Source: Candidatus Saccharimonadota bacterium
Lineage (GTDB): Bacteria; Patescibacteriota; Saccharimonadia; Saccharimonadales; Saccharimonadaceae
Direction: 5' to 3'
Assembly (NCBI GenBank): GCA_017420185.1
Contig: JAFOJM010000007.1
Location: forward strand, 1 to 38,422
DNA length: 38,422 bases
Position numbers and translations under genes: made by a program
Notes under the pieces: generated by a model
Seen by the model: the letters and a program-made list of their open reading frames with translations, nothing else
Told to the model about the DNA's origin: nothing
The model's database searches: none
Shown here: positions 22,185 through 31,167 of the stretch, in pieces
Layout of the letters: every line of letters begins with the position of its first letter
How positions within the stretch are numbered: position 1 is the first letter of the stretch

Positions 22185-25100
22185 CTACCTAGCTACGCAC
22201 CGCAACGGGAGGCTGCCAGCCCTATCGCTGCTAATCTGAGGGGACAGATTGCCATAGGCATTGAAATAGATTTCGTACGAATTGCCATTGTTATAAACCA
22301 CGCTAGACCAATAGTACCCGAATTTACCTACGTAGCCCGAGCTGCCATTCCAGTGGCCACCATATACGAAATAGGTAGGGCTGTTCTGGATATTACCGCT
22401 GGTGCCAGAAGTGAAGCCTTGGGCGTTTGCTAGGTTTTGATAAGACTTATCACCGCTATAGGTAGGTAATCTCCAGCCGGCAGGGCAGATAGATTGGTTT
22501 ACGTCTGTATCATATGTAGTATAAGAGCTGGAGCTATTCATAGCTACAGCAGCAGTCCAGTTATAGTAGTTACCTACATGATAGTGGGTACCACCAGACG
22601 TAGCAGATGGATCTGATACTGTCATGTTGCTAAGAGTGCCACCACTAGTAGTTACATTGCCATTCCAGTAAAGATTGCCTGGGTTGTAGGAGAATGGGGC
22701 GGTAGTAGAGCTAGTCCAGCTAGAAGTGGTGCTAGTAGATACAGTAGGTGTCCAGGTAGTGCCAATAGTAGAATTAGCTAGGTCTGTATCTGCACTAGTG
22801 TAGGTCCTGCCGGCTTCTATGTCTAGGTCTAGGTTTTGAGCCATCCAGATGTTACCATCAGCAAGCTTGGCCACCCAATAGGTTTTGCCATCACGATTAT
22901 CTATTGCTTGCATAGGATCCCCCTCATTCAACGTACTCTTCCAATTAGCAATATCTTGCATATATGGTGCCCTTTTCCACTGTGCATATAGAATAATACT
23001 GGCCACCCCGTCCCCCGCAGAAAACTCCTGCCTATTGGTATACGTTATGCCGCTTCCATCCCTTTCTGTGTTCCAACTAGCAAGGTTGTACCCATTTTTA
23101 GTAAACCCATTCTGGCTCAGAGGCGCTGTTGTATTTTCTCCTATACCTTGTTCCGCCATCTCCCCACCATCATTCCCATTGCCATCAAAGATGATGGTAG
23201 TTTGTATAGGAGCCACGCAGCGTACAGAATATCCACTATACTTATTATTGCTACTTGTACTCACGTAACTATTATAGAGGTATAGGGAGTAAGCACTGCT
23301 AGTACTATTCGCAGTGGATGCCCAATAGTAACCATAGTTACCACGACTACTTGTTTGCGAATTATACCAATACCCAGAATAGATGAAGTTATTTGGGAAA
23401 GAACGCCAGGCATTGGAGCTGTTGCCAAGTAGGTTGTTTAGGTAGTAGAAGCCACCATTAGTATTACCCTTACCATTGTTTGTGTCACCACTACCGCCAT
23501 ATGGTAGTTGCCAACCTGCAGGACAGATGTCGCCTGCTGCTACTTGGTTGCTTGTAGTATCATATGTGCCTCTACCAGCTGTAGCAGAGTACCAGTTGTA
23601 GTAGTTACCATAGGAGTAGAGATTTGTATTGAAGTCACTGGCGTGAGTACCATTTGTGTAGTTCTGGTTAAAGGATGGTGAGGTGGTAGTGGCTGCTACA
23701 TTGTTAGTGTTTAGCTTGGATTGGTTATAACATGGTGTGCTATCGTAATTCGTACACCAACTATTACTTGTAGTAGATAGGAAGTTGCTAGTGGTACCTG
23801 CATTGTAATCGTTAGTAAGTGGCAGGGCTGGGTAATTAGTGTTTTGCTGTGATAGTTCTGAGCTATTATCTAGTCTTAGGTTTTCTATCATCCAGTAGTT
23901 ACCATCTGCTAGTTTAGCTACTGCATATACTTCATTGTCTCTGCTATCTTTTAGTGCTGTTACATAGCCATTTGGTTTGGTAGCTAGTGTAGTACCATCA
24001 GCTAGTTCTGTAGTGAGGAGATCGTCTGTTTGGAAGGTAAGGTCGTCTCCTTGTGAGTCTTTAGCTACTCCTGCCCAGATGGCGTTTAGCTCTAGTTTGC
24101 CTGTCTGGCTCATCCTCTGCTGCATTTCCCTGCCTATAGTAAGTGTTTCATTAGGACCATAGATAGTTACGTCTTCACCATTTGTTAATTTAGTATATGC
24201 ATCTTTGTCTTCGCTCCAGCCTATGAAACCATAGCCTGCACGTTGGTAGTTAGATGCTAGTAGGTCTACTGTTCTACCTGCAGTGGTAAAATCTGTAGTA
24301 TATTGGGTGACATTATTCATATCCGTAGTATCATCTGCGCCATTACCATTGTAGGTGATTTCTATGATTGGATCCCAGATGGCATACATTGTTACTTTTT
24401 CGTCTGGAGAGTTAAATACGTAGTTCGTAAAATCATCTGCACTAGTGTAAGTACCAATTAGTGCATTCTTGTCTGTGCTCCAGCCAAGGAATCTATGTGT
24501 TGTCTCAGTACTTGGTACAGCATAGCTTCCTATGACAGGGTTGTTACCTACTAATGGTACATCATTACCGTCTGCGTCTTGTGCAGTGATTATGGCGTAG
24601 TAGCCATAGCCAGGCTGGGCACAATAACTCTGATAGGAACCATTAGTTGTATAAGCGAATGTCACGGCATCCACGTCACTGAGATCTGTCTCTACATCAT
24701 TGTAACTACCAAATACATATTTACCGTCAGCATTGCCAAAAGTCTTTACTGCAGAAGTATAATTTGCTTTTGCGGTATAGTCTGAATGGGCACCAGACCA
24801 GAAGGTGAAGTAATCATCTTGGTCTGGACCACAAGCACTATCATTACCAGACTGTACTATTTTTACATGAACATTAGTAGCAGTATCTGCAAATCTATAC
24901 ACTGTCGTGGAGTTTAGGTCATATCCATACATACCATCTTGTTCTCCTTCATCATTTACATTTGGCGTATGGGAATAAGCAACTGTCTGAGAAGTAGGTA
25001 CATTTGGGATGTATTTTATTGTATTAGTAGTTTGTTCTTCATTACCATTAAAGTACAATCCATTCCCATCAAAAGTAACTGTAGCTACTGGTGGGTTGGT

Positions 25101-25958
25101 TAGTGCAGTGTAGGTAATGTTACTACCTTCATAGGTACCTTTAGGAGTATCTGGAGTAATGTAGAAGCCATAGTAGATAGTAGTAGTATCATTCTCTTCT
25201 GTTTCTGAATAGTCGTCTATGGATTTTAGGATGGTAGGGTTATCCTGATCCATGGATAAGGCTGTGTAGATATTATCGTCTTTAGTTTCTGGCTTTGTGA
25301 GTGATAGGCCATAGGTGTTGTCTGTGAGAGATACATACTGAGACAAATCTTCTTCATTTATGGCTACCATAGGGATGATGTTAGATTCGTCTGTAGTAGA
25401 TACTAGGTTAGTATCTTCTGCATAGGCAGATAATACGTAGCCAGATGTTGTTGCTTCTTCTACGGTGAGTTCTACTGGTAGATATGCAAAGACTGGTGTA
25501 TCTCCTACTTCTATGGTGAGGTCTTCGCTATTTACGTCTACTGTGAGTTCTGTACCGCCTTCTATGGCACTGGTATTAGTTTTATTACTATTTGCTAGTA
25601 GTATTGCTAATGTACCTACTGAGGCTAGGAGGGCTAGTGCAGATAAGCTAGCAGTGATGCGCTTCCTAGAGCTAAATATTGCCTTGCATTGATCTACTGC
25701 ATGGACTAGCTTTGTCACCTTTCCTTGCTTTTTATGTTTGTTGTAAAGTACTGCTACTACTATTGCTGCAACCGCAAGCAATATGATAGCGCTGATAATA
25801 GTAGCTTCTGGCCCACCTATACCATGCGTAAACAAGCCGGTACTAGGAGCCGTAGGGTCCACTCCTGCACCCGGATCCACTGGTGTAGGCGTGGGCGTAG
25901 GACTGGGCGGCGTGCCCGGCTCTACGATATTAAGTTTGATATTGGTGCTTGCAGCCAT
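22185..25958 (-). CDS. Large surface protein with two Fibrobacter-type paralogous domains and InlB-like repeats
   Basis: This encodes 1257 residues. Start ATG 25958 has GGGAGGT 5 nt upstream. Order: Pro/Thr-rich segment (about 14-30), a hydrophobic helix near 53-73, a second near 100-122, then beta-rich regions. InlB/Listeria-Bacteroides-type repeats appear as TFDGNGLYFNG...GWS near 290-500, ITYNGNGAD...AIWAG, and IIFDGNGNDG...ILYAQWKR. Two Fib_succ_major domains follow the pattern VAKLADGNYWMIENLRLD...CPAGWQLP...YYWAST...SVRCV (about 660-895) and VAKLADGNIWMAQNLDLD...CPAGWRLP...YYWSS...LRCVA (about 1015-1257). It is rich in N, S, T and Y, as expected for an exposed adhesin. It probably faces the host or partner cell. 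Binding partner unknown. Confidence 0.85.
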   Translation of the reverse strand: MAASTNIKLNIVEPGTPPSPTPTPTPVDPGAGVDPTAPSTGLFTHGIGGPEATIISAIILLAVAAIVVAVLYNKHKKQGKVTKLVHAVDQCKAIFSSRKRITASLSALALLASVGTLAILLANSNKTNTSAIEGGTELTVDVNSEDLTIEVGDTPVFAYLPVELTVEEATTSGYVLSAYAEDTNLVSTTDESNIIPMVAINEEDLSQYVSLTDNTYGLSLTKPETKDDNIYTALSMDQDNPTILKSIDDYSETEENDTTTIYYGFYITPDTPKGTYEGSNITYTALTNPPVATVTFDGNGLYFNGNEEQTTNTIKYIPNVPTSQTVAYSHTPNVNDEGEQDGMYGYDLNSTTVYRFADTATNVHVKIVQSGNDSACGPDQDDYFTFWSGAHSDYTAKANYTSAVKTFGNADGKYVFGSYNDVETDLSDVDAVTFAYTTNGSYQSYCAQPGYGYYAIITAQDADGNDVPLVGNNPVIGSYAVPSTETTHRFLGWSTDKNALIGTYTSADDFTNYVFNSPDEKVTMYAIWDPIIEITYNGNGADDTTDMNNVTQYTTDFTTAGRTVDLLASNYQRAGYGFIGWSEDKDAYTKLTNGEDVTIYGPNETLTIGREMQQRMSQTGKLELNAIWAGVAKDSQGDDLTFQTDDLLTTELADGTTLATKPNGYVTALKDSRDNEVYAVAKLADGNYWMIENLRLDNSSELSQQNTNYPALPLTNDYNAGTTSNFLSTTSNSWCTNYDSTPCYNQSKLNTNNVAATTTSPSFNQNYTNGTHASDFNTNLYSYGNYYNWYSATAGRGTYDTTSNQVAAGDICPAGWQLPYGGSGDTNNGKGNTNGGFYYLNNLLGNSSNAWRSFPNNFIYSGYWYNSQTSSRGNYGYYWASTANSTSSAYSLYLYNSYVSTSSNNKYSGYSVRCVAPIQTTIIFDGNGNDGGEMAEQGIGENTTAPLSQNGFTKNGYNLASWNTERDGSGITYTNRQEFSAGDGVASIILYAQWKRAPYMQDIANWKSTLNEGDPMQAIDNRDGKTYWVAKLADGNIWMAQNLDLDIEAGRTYTSADTDLANSTIGTTWTPTVSTSTTSSWTSSTTAPFSYNPGNLYWNGNVTTSGGTLSNMTVSDPSATSGGTHYHVGNYYNWTAAVAMNSSSSYTTYDTDVNQSICPAGWRLPTYSGDKSYQNLANAQGFTSGTSGNIQNSPTYFVYGGHWNGSSGYVGKFGYYWSSVVYNNGNSYEIYFNAYGNLSPQISSDRAGSLPLRCVAR

Positions 25959-26114
25959 GTATGACCTCCCATTAATTAGTTGATATTCAGTATATGTATA
26001 TATGGTCTATATACTTATGGTTATATTTTACCCCCCACCCGGCAAAAGTCAAGGGACTGCTGTGCCCCTGGCGGACTGGGGTGAGAAATGTCGAAAAATG
26101 TGAAAATTTTAGGC

Positions 26115-28493
26115 CTAAAGGGTGAGGCGGGGGTTGTTGTCAAAAATGCGAGCGGTGAGCTTGCGCATGAGGCGACGCATGAGTTCGAAAATAATTAGCC
26201 CTGCGCCGATGATGATGGCCATAACGATGAGATTGGCCGGAGTGAGAATGACGAATTCGAAAAAGTCGCGAATAAGTGGAGCGGCAAAGGCTGCCACCAT
26301 GATACCGATGATGGCGATAAGGAGGCCGGCGCGGAGCTCGTTAAGCGGACGGGAGATCCAGTAAATAAGGACTAGGTCAATAGTGAAGGTGACGAATACC
26401 GAGATAGTGGTGAGCTCCGGATGTGAGAAGCCTTGGATGTGAGAGACAATAGAGAGCGCAGCCATACAGAACGATACGGTGAGCCCTACTGGGAAGGAGT
26501 AGGTGAGGATGTTTTTGGTGAAACTGTTTTTGATGCGGTCGGTATTGTGCTCCAGGGCAAGGACTAGCCCCGGGAAGCCGATACAGGCGAAATTAAGCAG
26601 CGACATTTCGATGGGGGTAAATGGGTATTCCATAGGTAAAATCACAAATACCACCGCAAGGATAGATGCATACACAGTCTTAGCTAAGAAGAGGGCGGTG
26701 GAGCGCTCTAGGTTGTTGATAGACTGACGGCCTTCGTCGATAATGCTAGGCACGGCAGCAAAGTCGGAGTCTAATAGTACTAGCTTGGCGCTACGGCGGG
26801 CGGCATCGGAGCCTTCGCCGATAGCAATAGAGCAGTCGGCCTCTTTCATGGCGAGGATGTCATTGACGCCATCGCCGGTCATGGCTACGGTATTTCCCTG
26901 CTTTTTGAGGGCGAGGATGAGCTCTTTTTTCTGTGCTGGCTTGACGCGGGTGAAAATATTGTAATCTTTGACTAGCTTGGTGTATTTGATCTTGCCTTTG
27001 ATAGTAGAGAGATCCACACCTTGGATGTCTTTTATCCCTACTTGGGTGGCAATGTTCTCTACTGTGGTAAGGTTGTCTCCCGAGATGATCTTGATAGAGA
27101 TATCGTTGTGGTAAAAATAGTCGATTATTTCGTGGGCGTCGCGACGAAGCTCGTCTTTGAGTAAAACAAAACCGAGGACGATCTCTGACGCGGTATCATC
27201 GGCTAACTTTTTATTCGCTGTGGAAGTTTTGCCTGTCTTAGCTTTTGAGTAAGTACGCTTTATTACAGTAATGACGCGATATTCACCGGATAACTCACTG
27301 GCCATAGCTATTGATTTTTCGTCACTGGTGACAAATTCGGCTGCACCCATAAGATACTCGGTGTCGCCGATGCGGACGCCGGAATATTTGCGGTCAGACG
27401 AGAAGGGGATTTCCTCGGCAGTGCCCTCCATTTCGCGAATGTTGGTACCTAGGAGAAGTTCTTCTTTCAAGGCGAGTGAAGTAGCGGTATCGGAGCTAGA
27501 GTGGCTTAGAATAGCCGTAAGCGCGGTCTGAAGGGCATTTTGGGACTGGCCTTCGGCTGGGACCATATCTACTGCCCGCATTTTGCCAGTAGTGAGCGTG
27601 CCGGTCTTGTCTAGGCAAATACAATCTACGCGGGCGAGCGTCTCTACAGAGTAAAGGTCCTGAACGAGGACTTTTTGCCGACCAAGACGAATGGTGGCAA
27701 GGGCCAGCACACTAGAGGTAAGTAGGATGAGGCCCTCAGGGATCATATTAATAAGTGCAGCCACTGTACTAGTGACAGCCACCTCTGTAGTGGTGCCTGG
27801 CACGCGAAATCTAGCCCAGAGTAGAAGCACACCTATAGGAATGAGAGCATAGGAGATGTATTTTACGATATTGTTCATTAACGTAAAAAGCTTGGAATTG
27901 GCTGTCTTGATGGTGTAGGCAGATGACTCTAGCTTGTTGATGAAATTGTCTGCGCCGACAGCGGTGGCTGTAGCCTTGCAGGTGCCAGATACTACAAAAC
28001 TACCAGAGGTGAGACGGTCGCCTGGGTGCTTGGTGATGTTGCTAGATTCACCAGTGATGAAGGACTCGTTGACCTCTACAGTGCCGGAGGCGATTTTGCT
28101 GTCCACTAAAATCTGGTCGCCGATAGACAGTACAATTAGGTCGCCCTCTACGATATCTTCAGCGCGAATCTGAACTGGCTTACCATCTCTAATAACTGTG
28201 GGCTTTTGCTCGGAAAGGAGGCGCATTTTGTCGATGGTACGCTTGGCGCGGACTTCGTTGATGATGCTAATGAGAGTATTGGCGATGGCGATAAAAATGA
28301 AAAGCAGGTGCTTGTAGCTGCCAACTAGGAGTACCATGGTGGCAAGAATGAGGTTGACAATATTAAAGATAGTGAGAGTGTTGCGGAGGATGATTTTGCC
28401 GATGGAATTTGAAGATTTTTGGGACACCCTGTTGGTACGCCCTTGTGCGACTTTTTCTGCGACTTCTGCACTGCTAAGACCTGAGTGGTTCAT
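26115..28493 (-). CDS. Cation-translocating P-type ATPase, CtpE-like
   Basis: This encodes 792 residues. Motifs: TGES at 147-150 (actuator), PEGL at 252-255 in the M4 helix, DKTGTLT at 295-301 with the phosphorylated Asp, and TGDGVNDILAMKEAD in the hinge. There is no N-terminal heavy-metal domain. The PEGLILLTS M4 motif is that of the CtpE group, which in mycobacteria is linked to calcium uptake; the ion here is inferred. ATG 28493 lies 7 nt after a TGATATAAT box, giving a leaderless mRNA. It separates the intact surface-protein gene from its decayed relative. Confidence 0.9.
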   Translation of the reverse strand: MNHSGLSSAEVAEKVAQGRTNRVSQKSSNSIGKIILRNTLTIFNIVNLILATMVLLVGSYKHLLFIFIAIANTLISIINEVRAKRTIDKMRLLSEQKPTVIRDGKPVQIRAEDIVEGDLIVLSIGDQILVDSKIASGTVEVNESFITGESSNITKHPGDRLTSGSFVVSGTCKATATAVGADNFINKLESSAYTIKTANSKLFTLMNNIVKYISYALIPIGVLLLWARFRVPGTTTEVAVTSTVAALINMIPEGLILLTSSVLALATIRLGRQKVLVQDLYSVETLARVDCICLDKTGTLTTGKMRAVDMVPAEGQSQNALQTALTAILSHSSSDTATSLALKEELLLGTNIREMEGTAEEIPFSSDRKYSGVRIGDTEYLMGAAEFVTSDEKSIAMASELSGEYRVITVIKRTYSKAKTGKTSTANKKLADDTASEIVLGFVLLKDELRRDAHEIIDYFYHNDISIKIISGDNLTTVENIATQVGIKDIQGVDLSTIKGKIKYTKLVKDYNIFTRVKPAQKKELILALKKQGNTVAMTGDGVNDILAMKEADCSIAIGEGSDAARRSAKLVLLDSDFAAVPSIIDEGRQSINNLERSTALFLAKTVYASILAVVFVILPMEYPFTPIEMSLLNFACIGFPGLVLALEHNTDRIKNSFTKNILTYSFPVGLTVSFCMAALSIVSHIQGFSHPELTTISVFVTFTIDLVLIYWISRPLNELRAGLLIAIIGIMVAAFAAPLIRDFFEFVILTPANLIVMAIIIGAGLIIFELMRRLMRKLTARIFDNNPRLTL

Positions 28494-28500
28494 GTATAGA

Positions 28501-28506
28501 ATTATA
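28501..28506 (-). promoter_or_regulatory. Leaderless -10 box for the P-type ATPase
   Basis: TGATATAAT on the minus strand, ending 7 nt before ATG 28493. Confidence 0.75.
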
Positions 28507-28564
28507 TCATATATGATATAATGTTGCTTGCTTGGAATCGCTTACTTTTACAGTGGCGGGGTGG

Positions 28565-28909
28565 CTATTTTATGAGGCAGCGAATAGAGTAACCGAAGAC
28601 TCTCTAATTGCTACCAGCTGGATAAACACTGTAGTTAACGAAATCCAAGAAGTACGCATTGCCGCTATCACTGATTGTGCTAGACCAGTAATCGTTAGTC
28701 CAGCCACTTAAAGACGTACTGGTAAATTCTATAGTGCTCCTAGTTGGCTGCCAATTGGCGGAGATGTCGGTATCTGCTGGGGTGTAAGTCTTGCTGCTGT
28801 TGTCTATAGTGGGATAGAATAATTGACGGTAGCATAGATGCCGACTGTTATGATAGCGGCAAACAGCGCCAGTAGCGTTATTTTATGAGAATATAATCGC
28901 ATCTTCATA
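28565..28909 (-). pseudogene. Decayed Fibrobacter-type domain surface protein
   Basis: ATG 28909 begins a plausible membrane-anchored start (MKMRLYSHKITLLALFAAII...) that ends at a TAG after 34 codons. In another frame the next 200 nt read SKTYTPADTDISANWQP, then WTNDYWSSTISDSGNAYFLD, a TAG, then RVFGYSIRCLIK and a final TAG at 28565. These segments parallel RTYTSADTDLANS...YYWSS...LRCVAR in the 22185-25958 protein. The gene has therefore lost most of its middle and gained a frameshift and a nonsense codon. It still has a TGTTATAAT box upstream (about 28933). Confidence 0.75.
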
Positions 28910-28968
28910 TATAGGCCTTGTATTATATATATTATAACATAAGCATTGTAAAAATTGATACTAGAAAA

Positions 28969-28991
28969 AGCGCCGAGTTGTGCTCGGCGCT
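28969..28991 (-). terminator. Terminator of the DUF1771-like gene
   Basis: AGCGCCGAG-TTGTG-CTCGGCGCT is a perfect 9-bp stem followed on the minus strand by TTTTTC, directly downstream of the gene ending at 29011. Confidence 0.85.
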
Positions 28992-29010
28992 GTAGGATTG
29001 ATATGATGTG

Positions 29011-29721
29011 TTATTTGGCTTTGCTAGATGCGTGGTTACATTCGGCCGCAGCTTCCTCTGCTGTTCTGCGCTGAAGTTCAGTCTTGATAGCGATATGAGC
29101 AGCTTTGGCGGCATAAAATTCATCCCTAAGACGTTCACGCTCATCCTTGGCAGACTTAAACTTGTCACTTGCTGCACGATGAATTTGACTTGCCCTATCG
29201 TACGCCAACCTAGCAGCGTGAAAAACTTCGCTGCCGCCGGGTGTCTTGTCTTCTGCCGCTCGTCTTGCCTGCTTTATTTCTTCATGGAGCTCCTTGGCCT
29301 CCATATTGAGGGTATTGCGACGGTCTCTGTGTTCATAGCCTTCAATGGATAGCATTCGCGCGGCAAGCTTATTGCCACGTTCGTATTCAGCGTTAGCATT
29401 TTTAAAACATTCGACCATAGCTCGGTGCGCTGCGTCCGCTTTCTCACGAATGTCATCGATACTGTCACCGATATAGCTACAAACCAGGTGATACTCGTCC
29501 CATACGGCGCGATTGCCATCCCGAGCCTCTATCATGGCCTGAAATTCCTTGTCTAATTCTTCCCTGGCCTGGTGACGCTGGTCTGCGGCTTTTTGTTTTG
29601 CGAGGAAGGCTTCTGCGGCGGCTTTTTTGGCTTTGCCATATAGCCTTCCTGCTTCTTTTTTGTTGCGGTACGCTGTCTCTTCTCTCTTTTTCAAACTCTT
29701 TAAATACTCTGACATCTTCAT
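29011..29721 (-). CDS. Helical protein with DUF1771-like segment
   Basis: This encodes 236 residues, Ala/Lys/Glu/Arg-rich, almost wholly helical and probably a coiled coil. The middle (DIREKADAAHRAMVECFKNA, then AEYERGNKLAARMLSIEGYE, then NTLNMEAKEL) follows the DUF1771 pattern of R.eA...a...r......A..Ay..G....A..LS..g....., known mainly from proteins linked to Smr nuclease domains. No Smr domain is present. The start at 29721 has AGAAAGG upstream; a second ATG two codons later is possible. It belongs to the consensus-type promoter group and ends in a strong terminator. Role unknown. Confidence 0.65.
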   Translation of the reverse strand: MKMSEYLKSLKKREETAYRNKKEAGRLYGKAKKAAAEAFLAKQKAADQRHQAREELDKEFQAMIEARDGNRAVWDEYHLVCSYIGDSIDDIREKADAAHRAMVECFKNANAEYERGNKLAARMLSIEGYEHRDRRNTLNMEAKELHEEIKQARRAAEDKTPGGSEVFHAARLAYDRASQIHRAASDKFKSAKDERERLRDEFYAAKAAHIAIKTELQRRTAEEAAAECNHASSKAK

Positions 29722-29768
29722 CCTAACCTTTCTCTAAAAGTACAAACCTAAATAGGTTGCCAATATAT

Positions 29769-29796
29769 ATTGTAGCATATTTTGCAAGAAATGCAA
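29769..29796 (-). promoter_or_regulatory. Promoter of the DUF1771-like gene
   Basis: Minus strand TTGCAT (29796-29791), 16-nt spacer ending TGC, TACAAT (29774-29769). The short leader carries the palindrome AACCTATTTAGGTT before AGAAAGG. Confidence 0.65.
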
Positions 29797-29813
29797 GTGG
29801 CGGAGGCTGGATT

Positions 29814-29968
29814 GGCGTTGTTGCATAAATCATACGATGACTGGTCACACCTCTATTCTTGGGACACACAACTTCGTGCGCCTTTGGCGAACAAGGACCG
29901 TTCGACCAAAGCCTATGGTCCCAATAATAGAGGTTGCGACCAGTCTCCAGGCTAATTATGCAACAATG
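29814..29968 (+). repeat. Structured dispersed repeat, copy 2
   Basis: About 155 bp. The outer arms TTGTTGCATAA (29818-29828) and TTATGCAACAA (29956-29966) are perfectly complementary. GACTGGTC pairs with GACCAGTC where copy 1 has GCCTGGTC/GACCAGGC, a compensating change. CCTCTATT pairs with AATAGAGG. The apical loop has an extra GCGCC-TTT-GGCG hairpin absent from copies 1 and 3. It lies just beyond the 3' end of the FemAB gene. Confidence 0.85.
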
Positions 29969-29985
29969 CCTCGCGGCTTCTATTC

Positions 29986-30939
29986 TTAGGATAGCTTGCG
30001 CAAATGTCGGTTGATCCAGCGGAAGGCTTGGTATAGGTGATATTTGTAGGTATTAACGACAATGTCGTAAGTGCCGGCGTATGTAACCGGCTCACCGCCG
30101 AAGGACTGCTTGAACTTAGTGAAGCCTTTCCATGGGTGGCTATCTGAAGCATCTTCTGGAGCAATACCCCAGAAATCGAAAGATTTAAGACCTTTGTCGT
30201 GGGCGTCTATCAGCATTTGGCACACCACAATGGATGGAGCGGCAAGCTTAGTGTAGGATTTGTCCTGCGCGGCCTGAATATAGTAGCGGGTAGTGGCGTC
30301 ATCAAAAATCAGCACGGCAGCAATAACTTTTTCGGCTGCGGGGTCTGGATGCTCATCTGCGAAGGTTGGATTGTATTTTACAAGGTACAAACTAGCGAAT
30401 GGCTGTGCGAGCTGTTTTGCGAGGTAATCTTCGGAAAATACGCCGATTCCCTTGTCTTTGGCTAAGGTCTTTTGGAGCTCTACTAGGTGACGGATGTCTG
30501 CGGGATTGTGGCTTATTTCTACTTTGAGGCCTTTTTTGGCGAATGTGTTGAAATACCCTCTGGTGCGGCGAGGAACGTCGCCGAGGATCTCTTCCCTGCT
30601 CCTACTAATATCGATTATTAGCGAGTGGGCTGGATTGAGGTCGGTGGACTTTCGGGCTGATTTGGGCAGGTATTTAACCATCTCGGCGGATTGAGGTTCT
30701 ATGCGGATAAAGATAGCCTGGTGCGACTTTGCAAGGGCCTGAAGTGACTCTATGGCCTTGGTAAAGCCTGCTTTACCCGTGGCAACAGGGCCATAAGGTA
30801 GATATAGATAATTCCCTACTGGAGTTTTTTTGAGAATAGCTAAGTAATGAAAATCTTTTTCCTGCTGTAGAAAACTGGTTTCCCCTAGTGCATCCTGGAA
30901 ATTTTGCCAGTCTTTGGATTGAGTGATTGGAATATTCAT
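29986..30939 (-). CDS. FemAB/FemX-family peptidoglycan bridge aminoacyltransferase
   Basis: This encodes 317 residues. The paired GNAT-like folds of the FemAB family are recognisable: DFHYLAILKKTPVGNYLYLP near 29-48, LIIDISRSREEIL...RRTRGYFNTFAKKGLKVEIS near 107-144, TRYYIQAAQDKSYTKLAAPS and KSFDFWGIAPED near 255-266, then WKGFTKFKQSFGGEPV at the end. These enzymes transfer amino acids from aminoacyl-tRNA to lipid II to build interpeptide bridges. The long coiled-coil hairpin of S. aureus FemA is absent. ATG 30939 lies 7 nt after a -10 box. The gene is flanked by two same-orientation copies of the structured repeat. Confidence 0.9.
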   Translation of the reverse strand: MNIPITQSKDWQNFQDALGETSFLQQEKDFHYLAILKKTPVGNYLYLPYGPVATGKAGFTKAIESLQALAKSHQAIFIRIEPQSAEMVKYLPKSARKSTDLNPAHSLIIDISRSREEILGDVPRRTRGYFNTFAKKGLKVEISHNPADIRHLVELQKTLAKDKGIGVFSEDYLAKQLAQPFASLYLVKYNPTFADEHPDPAAEKVIAAVLIFDDATTRYYIQAAQDKSYTKLAAPSIVVCQMLIDAHDKGLKSFDFWGIAPEDASDSHPWKGFTKFKQSFGGEPVTYAGTYDIVVNTYKYHLYQAFRWINRHLRKLS

Positions 30940-30946
30940 AACAATT

Positions 30947-30952
30947 ATTATA
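30947..30952 (-). promoter_or_regulatory. Leaderless -10 box for the FemAB gene
   Basis: TGATATAAT on the minus strand, ending 7 nt before ATG 30939. Confidence 0.75.
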
Positions 30953-31005
30953 TCATACGTTTACGCGTAACCTTAGTGTCTTGGGCTGCTTTTCTTAGGG
31001 TTTGA

Positions 31006-31133
31006 CGTTATTGTATAAAACATACGATGACTGGCCACACCTCTATTGGGCACACTCTAGGACCGTTCGGCCAAAGCCTATGGTCCCAATAATAGAGGTT
31101 GCGACCAGTCTTCTGTCTAATTGTGAAACAATA
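31006..31133 (+). repeat. Structured dispersed repeat, copy 3
   Basis: About 128 bp, the shortest apical part of the three copies. It shares CCTCTATT/AATAGAGG, the core CCAAAGCCTATGGTCCCAAT and the GACTGG...CCAGTC stem. The outer arms are ATTGTATAA and TTGTGAAACAAT, weaker than in copy 2. Its right end abuts the stop codon of the 10-codon orphan ORF at 31135. Confidence 0.85.
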
Positions 31134-31134
31134 C

Positions 31135-31167
31135 CTAATTATTTCCTCTTGAGTGTTCAAATCGCAT
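31135..31167 (-). CDS. 10-codon ORF left behind a strong leader (probable truncated gene)
   Basis: ATG 31167 has a GGGAGGG ribosome site 7 nt upstream, among the strongest in the window, yet the frame codes only MRFEHSRGNN before TAG at 31135-31137. The structured repeat copy 3 begins two bases later. The most economical reading is a gene whose body was removed when the repeat or femAB segment arrived. A genuine leader peptide is the alternative. Confidence 0.4.
   Translation of the reverse strand: MRFEHSRGNN

Noticed and set aside
22185-28909. Diversity-generating retroelement with the lectin-like C-terminus as variable region and the 28600 segment as template
   Set aside because: The 28600 segment and the C-terminal coding region are similar at protein level but not near-identical in DNA with adenine-specific changes, and no reverse transcriptase is present in the window.
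17388-31133. Integron attC sites for the three-copy structured repeat
   Set aside because: The ends lack the RYYYAAC/GTTRRRY core pair, and no integrase is present; the genes between copies are not a cassette array.
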